Assembly (NCBI GenBank): GCA_029932495.1
Contig: JAOZPY010000046.1
Coordinates: forward strand, 5,153 to 11,575
Direction of reading: 5' to 3'
Length of the DNA stretch: 6,423 nucleotides
Source: Desulfobacterales bacterium
GTDB lineage: Bacteria; Desulfobacterota; Desulfobacteria; Desulfobacterales; JAFDCJ01
In this document: positions 1 to 5,844 of the stretch, piece by piece
Layout: every line of letters begins with the position of its first letter
How positions within the stretch are numbered: the first letter of the stretch is position 1
The notes under the pieces: generated by a model
The model's database searches: none
What the model was told of the DNA's origin: nothing
Seen by the model: the letters and a program-made list of their open reading frames with translations, nothing else
Translations under genes and position numbers: made by a program

Positions 1-1
1 G

Positions 2-1378
2 TCGACATTTTCCGGCACGATCACACGGGCCTTTTTTGAGCGCTTTGCCGACATCGATGCAGTAATCAACGGCGAGGGAGAGCTGCCCCTCAGCCGTCTG
101 GTCAACCGGCTGGTTCAAGCTCAGAAACTTTGCGACCTGCCCCCCATCAAGGGAGTTGTACTGGCTCGAAGCGCTGAAAACAAGCCAACAGCGACCGGCT
201 TTCATCAGTTAAAATCGCTGAACAATTTGCTTCCGCCGGACTACGACGATTATTTTGAAATGCTCAAATCCTTTGGGCCCCGAAACGTGTTTTTCCCCAC
301 CCTTCCGGTTGAAATCTCCCGTGGATGCTGGTGGCAAAAATCAATTTCCGCCAGAGACAAAACCGCTGGCTGTGCATTCTGCAACCTCAATCTTCAGTGG
401 ACGGGATACCGTGCCAAAAACCCGCGGCAGGCGGCCGCTGAAATCGACCACCTGACCACCAGACACCGCTGCCTGTCGGTGGCTCTGGTGGACAATGTCT
501 TGCCGCTGAAAACCACCCGGGCGTTTTTTGAAAACTTGATCGAACTGAAAAAGGATTTGCGCCTGTTTGCGGAAATCCGGGCCACCTCCTCTTTTTCGGA
601 GCTCAAGCGCATGCATCGTGCGGGCGTTCAGGAACTGCAGATCGGCATCGAGGCTTTGTCCACCTCTTTGTTAAAAAAACTGCACAAGGGGACCACGGCC
701 ATCGCTAATCTGGAAATTATGAAAAATTGTGAGGCCTTGGGGATTATCAATCTTTCCAATCTGATCCTGCATTTTCCCGGCAGTGATGAACACGATGTAA
801 ACCAGACCCTGGACAATCTTGAATTCGCCCTGCCCTTTCGACCGCTGCGCACAGTGGTTTTCTGGCTTGGGATGGGAAGCCCGGTGTGGCAAAATCCAGC
901 CAACTATGGTATTATTTCTTTCTATAATCATCCAAACTGGAGATACCTGTTTGGCCGGGCAACCGTTCAATCGGTGCGTTTCATGATCCAGGCCTACCGG
1001 GGCGATCGGGGGTATCAGCAAAAGATCTGGCGTCCGGTGAAAGAAAAAGTACGCCGGTGGCACAGATACTATGAGCAGCTGAGCCGAAATGCCCGTTATC
1101 ACCCCCTGCTGAGTTTTCGCGACGGTCGTGAATTTTTAATTATCCGGCAGCAGCGATCCGACGCAGACCCGCTCACCCACCGCCTCGTAGGTACATCCCG
1201 GGAGATCTACCTGTTTTGCCAGCAGCATCACGCCCTTAAACGGATTCGACAACGGTTTTTCTCCTTTTCAGAGGACAAAATAGTTGCTTTTTTAAAAATG
1301 ATGGTTGATAAGAAACTGATGTTTGAAGAAAACAACCGCTATCTGAGTCTTGCGGTGCCGCTAAAGCCCATTGGCTGA
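2..1378 (+). CDS. B12-binding-type radical SAM protein, RiPP maturation radical SAM protein 1-like (5' partial)
   Basis: The frame is open from the left edge, so the N-terminus lies outside the window; the TTG at 227 is internal, because coding continues upstream of it without a break. The visible 458 residues begin in the tail of a cobalamin-binding domain: residues 24-27 read GEGE, a usual signature there. The radical SAM core follows, with a GCWW motif and cluster cysteines C109, C124 and C127 (codons 326, 371, 380). Phrases such as CAFCNLN, VDNVLPLK, QIGIEALST and LHKGTTA match what I know of the RiPP maturation radical SAM protein 1 family. The cysteine spacing here is CX14CX2C, while that family usually has CX7CX2C. 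Such proteins use a 4Fe-4S cluster and S-adenosylmethionine, often with cobalamin for methyl transfer; the substrate is unknown, and no precursor peptide is seen in the window. The gene stops 23 bases before the MerB-like selenoprotein gene, so the two are probably co-transcribed. Confidence 0.85.
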   Translation, partial: STFSGTITRAFFERFADIDAVINGEGELPLSRLVNRLVQAQKLCDLPPIKGVVLARSAENKPTATGFHQLKSLNNLLPPDYDDYFEMLKSFGPRNVFFPTLPVEISRGCWWQKSISARDKTAGCAFCNLNLQWTGYRAKNPRQAAAEIDHLTTRHRCLSVALVDNVLPLKTTRAFFENLIELKKDLRLFAEIRATSSFSELKRMHRAGVQELQIGIEALSTSLLKKLHKGTTAIANLEIMKNCEALGIINLSNLILHFPGSDEHDVNQTLDNLEFALPFRPLRTVVFWLGMGSPVWQNPANYGIISFYNHPNWRYLFGRATVQSVRFMIQAYRGDRGYQQKIWRPVKEKVRRWHRYYEQLSRNARYHPLLSFRDGREFLIIRQQRSDADPLTHRLVGTSREIYLFCQQHHALKRIRQRFFSFSEDKIVAFLKMMVDKKLMFEENNRYLSLAVPLKPIG

Positions 1379-1390
1379 ATAATTTTAGAA

Positions 1391-1396
1391 AGGAGG
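1391..1396 (+). promoter_or_regulatory. Strong Shine-Dalgarno of the MerB-like selenoprotein gene
   Basis: A perfect AGGAGG lies 5 bases before the ATG at 1402. It fixes the start of the selenoprotein gene and shows that the TGA-interrupted reading frame has a real translation start. The downstream ATG at 1876, where an automatic caller might start a second gene, has no such site; it sits inside a hairpin stem. Confidence 0.85.
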
Positions 1397-1401
1397 AAAC
1401 C

Positions 1402-2106
1402 ATGAGCGAACCTACCCGCCTGGACCGTGTATTTGACATCATCATCAAGCGGATGGTCAAATCCGGTCAGGCCCCTCACTATACGGAAGTTGCCGCTGAA
1501 CTGGGGGTCTCCGTGGAAGAAGGCCGCAAGGCCGTTCATGAGCTTTTTGCAGCCGGCGTTCCCGGCTGGTTGTTTCCCAAAACGGATTTTATCACCTCTT
1601 TTGCCCCCTTTAACCATCTGCCCACCCAGTATCGCATTACCATCGACGGGGAACAGAAATGGTTCGGTCAGTGAGGATTCGAATCGCTGGCAGTTTGCTG
1701 GCTGTTTCCCGGCAAAACCGTACAGATAGACGCCCCGTGTTTGGATTGCGGGCAGCCGATCAGGGTCCAGATACGCGATGGTGAGGTCCTGCAGGCCGAA
1801 CCGGCGCAAATAATGGGATACGTATCCGTGCCGTTTCGCAAATGGTTCGAGGATATCCCCTATGCCTGAGCGACCATGAATCTCTTCCGGTCGGAAGAGC
1901 ATGTTCGCAACTGGTCCGGATTCGTGGCCGGCACCGAGGAGGGGATGATCCCTTTAAATGATCTCGTCAAACTTTTTTCAGGCAACTATTTTCGACGCCG
2001 CCTGGATGGTAATTGGGTTTCCAACAGCCGTCAGTATGCCATGGAAATGATCGCATCGTTTGAAGAAATTGGCAAAACCGGACCTTTCTGGCAATTGAAG
2101 GGCTGA
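1402..2106 (+). CDS. MerB-like organomercurial (organometallic) lyase, selenoprotein with two selenocysteines
   Basis: One frame runs from ATG 1402 to TGA 2104 and gives 234 residues if the in-frame TGAs at 1672 and 1867 are read as selenocysteine (U91, U156). Residues 1-80 resemble the helix-turn-helix-like N-terminal domain of MerB; the rest resembles its catalytic domain. U91 falls at the place of MerB Cys96 and U156 at Cys159; their spacing is 65 residues against 63 in MerB. Around U156 the pattern U-x5-FRS matches the MerB C-x5-FAS segment. C113, in PCLDCG, matches MerB Cys117. MerB Asp99, which helps protonolysis of the carbon-mercury bond, is Glu94 here, and Cys160 is Ala157. MerB itself is about 212 residues. 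Each TGA is followed by a SECIS-like hairpin, so a double nonsense mutation is unlikely. The probable job is cleavage of a carbon-metal bond, in the cytoplasm as no signal peptide is seen; the substrate is unknown. I recall MerB-like proteins called SaoL in selenium-linked gene sets, but cannot confirm membership. Confidence 0.9.
1672..1707 (+). promoter_or_regulatory. SECIS element 1 with UGA selenocysteine codon 91
   Basis: TGA occupies 1672-1674. Six bases later a hairpin forms: 1681-1692 pairs with 1696-1707 (11 pairs including G-U pairs, one mismatch at 1685/1703) around the triloop GUU at 1693-1695. The loop starts 18 bases after the TGA and its first base is G, both as expected of bacterial SECIS elements, which sit just downstream of the UGA inside the coding region and recruit SelB. 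Four to five of the pairs are G-U, so this element looks weaker than the second one. Confidence 0.75.
1867..1908 (+). promoter_or_regulatory. SECIS element 2 with UGA selenocysteine codon 156
   Basis: TGA occupies 1867-1869 and the stem starts at the very next base. Pairs: 1870-1873 with 1905-1908, 1875-1878 with 1900-1903, and 1882-1888 with 1893-1899, 15 Watson-Crick pairs in all. There is one mismatch (1874/1904) and a 3-base bulge at 1879-1881. The apical loop is GGUC at 1889-1892, starting 19 bases after the TGA. As I recall, the E. coli fdhF SECIS has the same GGUC start of the loop at 18 bases after its UGA. This is about as clear a bacterial SECIS as can be recognised by eye. Confidence 0.92.
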
Positions 2107-2136
2107 AGTTAAAAACAGCGGGGATGTGAATACCGG

Positions 2137-2502
2137 ATGGCAAAAGAAATCCTCATAGTAGACGACGAGCCGAATGTTGTGGTGTCCCTCCAATTTTTAA
2201 TGGAGCAGCAGGGCTATAAAGTCATGATCGCAGAAAGGGGGGAAGATGCCCTGGATCTGATTTACCATTACAAACCAGATCTCGTGCTGTTGGACATCAT
2301 GCTTCCTGGAATTGACGGGTATGAGGTTTGCGAAATTGTCCGTTTGAATCCCGACTATCAAAACATTAAAATAATATTCATAACCGCCAAGGGCCGTGAG
2401 GAAGAAATCGCCAAGGGCATGTCGCTTGGGGCAGATGCCTATATTACCAAGCCTTTTTCGAATGCCGAACTTGTTGCCCAGGTCAAAGCGCTTCTCAATT
2501 AG
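2137..2502 (+). CDS. Single-domain response regulator (CheY-like receiver)
   Basis: The 121 residues form one receiver domain and nothing else. The acidic pocket is D9 and D10 in the IVDDE motif, the phosphoacceptor is D53 in LLDIMLPG, the switch threonine is T83 in FITA, and the conserved lysine is K105 in TKPF. All the residues needed for phosphotransfer are thus present. There is no DNA-binding or enzymatic output domain, so it should act by protein contact or in a phosphorelay in the cytoplasm. The start at 2137 gives a normal receiver N-terminus (MAKEILIVDDE); the best ribosome site, a GGGG run at 2120-2123, is weak and 13 bases away. It lies 30 bases after the selenoprotein gene, so it may share its transcript, but no partner kinase is in view and the functional link is unknown. 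Confidence 0.93.
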   Translation: MAKEILIVDDEPNVVVSLQFLMEQQGYKVMIAERGEDALDLIYHYKPDLVLLDIMLPGIDGYEVCEIVRLNPDYQNIKIIFITAKGREEEIAKGMSLGADAYITKPFSNAELVAQVKALLN

Positions 2503-2504
2503 CC

Positions 2505-4865
2505 TTAAAAAGACCCATGCTCGGTTCTGGCGATGATCTCCTGCTGGTGATAGGCATCCAGGTCCACGAAATAGTCACTGTAACCCGCCACGCGCACCAG
2601 CAGGTCCCGGTAGTCATCCGGATAGACCTGGGCTTTTTTGAGCGTGTCGCTGCTCACGATGTTAAACTGGACATGATGCCCGTTTAATTTGAAATAAGTT
2701 CGAATCAGCTGCGCAAATTTAGTGATATCGGCCTCGGTTTCCAGCAGGTCCGGTAAAAAACGCTGGTTGAGCAGCGTTCCGCCGGATTTGACCTGATCCA
2801 TTTTTCCCAGTGACTTAATCACGGCTGTCGGTCCGTTGCGATCGGCACCGTGGGAAGGCGAGGTGCCGTCGGAAATCGGTTTCCCCGCCCGCCTTCCGTT
2901 GGCACTGGCACCCAGCATTTTGCCAAAATAGATATGGCAGGTCGTCGACAGCATGTTCAGGTGATACACTCCCCCCTTGGTATTGGGCTTCTGGTCGATG
3001 GCGTTAAACAATGAGCCATACACGCGCTGCATGAGGCAATCCGCCCGATCATCGTCATTGCCGAAAAAAGCGGTCTTATTATGCAACCGCAGGCGCAGCG
3101 CTTCGTGACCTGCAAAGTCGCATGCCAGGGCATCGAGCAGCTGCTCCATGGTGACAGCCCTCTGATCGAACACGTGGGTCTTGATGGCCGCGAGGCTGTC
3201 GGTAATCGTGCCGATGCCGCAGCACTGAATGTAGGTGGTATTGTATCTCGGTCCGGCATTGTAATAATCTCTGCCCTTGGCGATGCAGTCTCGGATCAGC
3301 ACCGATAGAAAAGGCGCCGGCATTTGATGGGCAAACATGCGCTCAATGTAATTGTTGACGCGAATTTTCAGGTCAACAATCATGTTCAACTGTTTTTCAA
3401 AGGCATCATAAAGCGCATCGAAGGATTTGAATTGTCTGGCATCGCCGGTTGCCAGCCCAACTTGCCGCCCGGTCAATGGATCGACCCCGCTGTTCAGTGC
3501 CAGTTCAAGAATCTTGGGCACATTGAGGTATCCGGTGAGGATGTAAGCCTCCTTGCCAAAAGCACCCGTCTCGATACACCCGCTGCAGCCGCCTTCACGG
3601 GCATCTTCGACGGTCTTGCCGACCCGCAGCTGCTCCATGATGACTTCATCGGTGTTGAAGACCGACGGATAACCGTATCCGTTCCGGATCACCCGGCAGG
3701 CCGCCTTTAAAAAGCGATCCGGTGTCTTGTCGCTGATCTGGACGTTGCATTGCGGCTGGAGCAAGTGCAGCTCATCGAGCACTTCCAAAATGAGATAAGA
3801 TACCTCGCTGACCCCATCGGTGCCGTTGCGTGTCAACCCTCCCAGGTTGATGTTTGTAAAATCGTTATAGGTCCCGCTCTCTTTGGCCGTAACACCGACC
3901 TTTGGAGGGGCCGGGTGGTTGTTGAACTTGATCCAGAAACAGCTGAGCAGCTCTTTGGCTTTTTCGCGGTCCAGGGTTTCATCGATAAGTCCTTTTTCAT
4001 AAAACGGTGCCAAATGCTGGTCCAGGTGACCCGGGCTCATGCAATCCCAGCCGTTCAGCTCCATGATGGTGCCCAGGTGAACAAACCAGTACATTTGCAA
4101 GGCTTCCCAGAAATCCGTCGGAGCTTGAGCCGGCACCCGGCGGCAGACCCGGGCAATGCGCAACAGCTCTTCTTTGCGCAGCGCATCCTGCTCGGTGTTC
4201 GCCGATTTTTCAGCCAACTCGGCGTGCCTTTCGGCAAAAACAATGGCCGCATCGCAGGCGATATCCATGGCCTTTAACTGCTGCGCCTGGTCGGACGCCT
4301 CCGGATCATTCAAAAAATCAAGTGACGAGATGCGCCGGGCGATCTGCCGCTTGAAATCGCGCATTCCCGTTTTATAGATCATGCCGTCAAGGGTGGTGTG
4401 CCCGGGTGCCCGCTGCTCCATGAATTCCGTAAAAAGACCCGCTTTGTAAGCAGCCGACCATTGCTCAGGGACCTGGTTGAATATACGATCACGCATGTTT
4501 CGACCCCGCCAGTAAGACAGCACCCGGGTTTCATAAGCCTGGATGTCGGCTTGCGATATTTTAAAGGGGGTCATTATACGATCATTGAGAATTTTGAGAT
4601 CCCGGCCGGTATGACAGGTTAACTCTGGAAAAGTTGGAACCGATTTGGGCCTGGGTCCGCGTTCACCGACGATCAATTCGTCAGCACCGAGGTAAATCGT
4701 CTTTTTTTCACAAAGATATTTGAAAAACATCGCCCGCATGACCGGTATCTCGTATTTGCCGAAATGGGCCTTGTAAAATTCTGTCTCCAGCAACGCGCGT
4801 TCAATCGAGATGTCGGGCACTGCCCTAAAACTTTGCTGCCGAAGCTTTTTGATTCTTGCATTCAT
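2505..4865 (-). CDS. hypD: Glycyl radical enzyme, trans-4-hydroxy-L-proline dehydratase (HypD) family
   Basis: The 786 residues match the HypD length (about 789 in Clostridioides difficile) and its characteristic segments, such as MRDRIFN, FTEFMEQRAPGHT, QMYWFVH and ETGAFGKEAYILTGY. The glycyl radical motif RVAGYS places the radical at G761. The thiyl cysteine is C430 and the general base E432, in GCIE. With a constant offset of 4 from my memory of the published HypD numbering, the active-site residues F152, H160, D278, S334, D339, F340, Y450, T645 and G765 are all present (F148, H156, D274, S330, D335, F336, Y446, T641, G761). HypD removes water from trans-4-hydroxy-L-proline to give 1-pyrroline-5-carboxylate, which ProC reduces to proline. 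A related enzyme for another 4-hydroxyproline isomer or N-methyl derivative is possible. C427, three residues before the thiyl cysteine, is an unusual extra cysteine. It follows its activase by 5 bases. This hypD is unrelated to the hydrogenase-maturation gene of the same name. Confidence 0.87.
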   Translation of the reverse strand: MNARIKKLRQQSFRAVPDISIERALLETEFYKAHFGKYEIPVMRAMFFKYLCEKKTIYLGADELIVGERGPRPKSVPTFPELTCHTGRDLKILNDRIMTPFKISQADIQAYETRVLSYWRGRNMRDRIFNQVPEQWSAAYKAGLFTEFMEQRAPGHTTLDGMIYKTGMRDFKRQIARRISSLDFLNDPEASDQAQQLKAMDIACDAAIVFAERHAELAEKSANTEQDALRKEELLRIARVCRRVPAQAPTDFWEALQMYWFVHLGTIMELNGWDCMSPGHLDQHLAPFYEKGLIDETLDREKAKELLSCFWIKFNNHPAPPKVGVTAKESGTYNDFTNINLGGLTRNGTDGVSEVSYLILEVLDELHLLQPQCNVQISDKTPDRFLKAACRVIRNGYGYPSVFNTDEVIMEQLRVGKTVEDAREGGCSGCIETGAFGKEAYILTGYLNVPKILELALNSGVDPLTGRQVGLATGDARQFKSFDALYDAFEKQLNMIVDLKIRVNNYIERMFAHQMPAPFLSVLIRDCIAKGRDYYNAGPRYNTTYIQCCGIGTITDSLAAIKTHVFDQRAVTMEQLLDALACDFAGHEALRLRLHNKTAFFGNDDDRADCLMQRVYGSLFNAIDQKPNTKGGVYHLNMLSTTCHIYFGKMLGASANGRRAGKPISDGTSPSHGADRNGPTAVIKSLGKMDQVKSGGTLLNQRFLPDLLETEADITKFAQLIRTYFKLNGHHVQFNIVSSDTLKKAQVYPDDYRDLLVRVAGYSDYFVDLDAYHQQEIIARTEHGSF

Positions 4866-4870
4866 TTTGT

Positions 4871-5776
4871 TTAACCTCCGATGGCCACCTGCAGGCCGAA
4901 ACTTTCAAGCTGTTTTCGAACACGGGCCAGCTGCTGCCTGTCAGGCGCTTTCAAGATCCCGCTGCCGTATGGCATCCCAAGTCGATGATACTTGGATTTC
5001 TGAAAATCATGATAGGGCAAAAGATGGACTTTATTCACACCGGCCAGCAGTTTTAAAAACGATCCAGTTTGTTCCAGGTTCTTCACGTCGTCATTTACAC
5101 CGGCAATCAAGGGTATCCGGATGATAATATCCGCGCCATTGCCAGCCAGGCACTTTAAGTTCTCCAGGATCAGGTGATTGGACAACCCGGTGTATTTCTT
5201 GTGCTTATCCGGATCCATCATTTTCAGATCATAAAGAAAAAGATCGGTTCGCTCTGCAACCGCCATAAGGTCCTCAGGGTTTGCATGACCGGTGGTGTCC
5301 ACAGCTCTGTGCAGGTTTTCATGGCCACAGAATTCGAGCACTTCCAGCAGAAACTCAGCCTGCATCAACGGTTCTCCACCCGAGAACGTGACGCCGCCTG
5401 TCGAGGTGTCATAAAAAGGCGCATCCTTTCGAATCTCATTGACCAGCTGTGACGCCGTCAATTGCCTGCCGACCTTTTCCCGAGCTCCGGAGGGGCATAC
5501 TTCAGTGCAGGTAAAGCACAGCGTGCAGGGCACACCGGTGGAAACGACACCTTCGGCGGTAAGACGAAGCGCCTGCTGCGGACAGTTTTCAACACAAGCG
5601 CCACAGCGAATGCACCGGCTCTGATTATAGGTCAGCAAAGGCACCGGTTCAATTCCTTCCGGGTTGTGACACCATGGGCAGGCCAGGGGACAGCCTTTCA
5701 TAAAAACCGTGGTCCGGATCCCCGGACCATCATGGATGGCATAGCGCTTAATGTCGAATAGGATACCGGTTGTCAT
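4871..5776 (-). CDS. hypE: Glycyl radical enzyme activase (radical SAM), likely activator of the HypD-like dehydratase
   Basis: This enzyme uses a 4Fe-4S cluster and S-adenosylmethionine to place the glycyl radical on its partner. With the start at ATG 5776 it has 301 residues and opens with TTGILFDIKRYAIHDGPGIR, the standard activase N-terminus. The frame also opens at a TTG at 5812, 12 codons earlier, but those residues do not look like family sequence. The radical SAM cysteines are C29, C33 and C36 (CX3CX2C). An inserted ferredoxin-like region carries two more 4Fe-4S motifs, C55-C58-C61-C65 and C84-C87-C90-C94. SGGEP at 132-136 is the SAM-binding motif. No good ribosome site precedes 5776, so this start rests on homology. 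The gene directly precedes the HypD-like gene on the same strand, 5 bases apart, so pairing with it is very likely. The symbol follows the name I recall for the HypD activase, not hydrogenase maturation. Confidence 0.9.
   Translation of the reverse strand: MTTGILFDIKRYAIHDGPGIRTTVFMKGCPLACPWCHNPEGIEPVPLLTYNQSRCIRCGACVENCPQQALRLTAEGVVSTGVPCTLCFTCTEVCPSGAREKVGRQLTASQLVNEIRKDAPFYDTSTGGVTFSGGEPLMQAEFLLEVLEFCGHENLHRAVDTTGHANPEDLMAVAERTDLFLYDLKMMDPDKHKKYTGLSNHLILENLKCLAGNGADIIIRIPLIAGVNDDVKNLEQTGSFLKLLAGVNKVHLLPYHDFQKSKYHRLGMPYGSGILKAPDRQQLARVRKQLESFGLQVAIGG
4875..4879 (-). promoter_or_regulatory. Shine-Dalgarno of the HypD-like gene inside the activase 3' end
   Basis: On the minus strand GGAGG lies 9 bases before the ATG at 4865. 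It overlaps the last two glycine codons of the activase, so ribosomes ending the activase stop on top of the dehydratase start region. This supports translational coupling of the two genes. Confidence 0.75.
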
Positions 5777-5844
5777 ATCGATATGTTTAGCTGCTGGCTG
5801 CTGGATTTTCAAATTAAAAAACTTGCGTTCAGCATTGGACAGGA
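5777..5844 (-). other. 68-base intergenic stretch between the isomerase-like gene and the activase
   Basis: This is the largest gap between genes in the window. Read on the minus strand it has a TTGAAA (5812-5807) followed at 17 bases by TAAACA (5789-5784). That would be a poor sigma-70 pair, with a start point almost at the activase ATG. A run of six T follows a very weak hairpin just after the upstream stop codon. Neither is convincing as promoter or terminator, and the three minus-strand genes may be one transcript. Confidence 0.3.

Noticed and set aside
227..229. TTG as the real start of the radical SAM gene
   Set aside because: The same frame codes for a B12-binding domain tail, including GEGE, all the way to the left edge.
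1339..1902. 187-residue minus-strand reading frame
   Set aside because: It lies antisense to the well-supported selenoprotein gene and the radical SAM 3' end, and its translation shows no recognisable domain.
1402..2106. Reading the MerB-like region as a pseudogene with two nonsense mutations
   Set aside because: Both stops are TGA, both sit at catalytic cysteine positions, each has a hairpin at the SECIS distance, and the frame and Shine-Dalgarno are intact. Chance decay would not give this pattern.
2104..2112. Third in-frame TGA (2104-2106) as another selenocysteine before TAA at 2110
   Set aside because: It would add only two residues and no hairpin with a G-led loop follows at the right distance. 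It is read as the true stop.
2480..2530. Bidirectional terminator between the convergent genes
   Set aside because: Only 2 bases separate the stops, and no GC-rich hairpin with a T run is visible on either strand nearby; AAGCGCTT is only a short palindrome.
3750..4277. 175-residue plus-strand reading frame
   Set aside because: It is the reverse shadow of the strongly supported HypD-like gene and has no family resemblance.
2505..4865. Arylacetate (4-hydroxyphenylacetate) decarboxylase, or choline/glycerol-type lyase
   Set aside because: Length near 786, no small subunit gene, no proline after GCIE, and segment-by-segment agreement with HypD including all compared active-site residues argue against these.
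5777..5812. TTG start of the activase at 5812 and a promoter in the same stretch
   Set aside because: The added 12 residues are unlike activases, there is no ribosome site, and the -35/-10 pair is poor and almost on top of the ATG.
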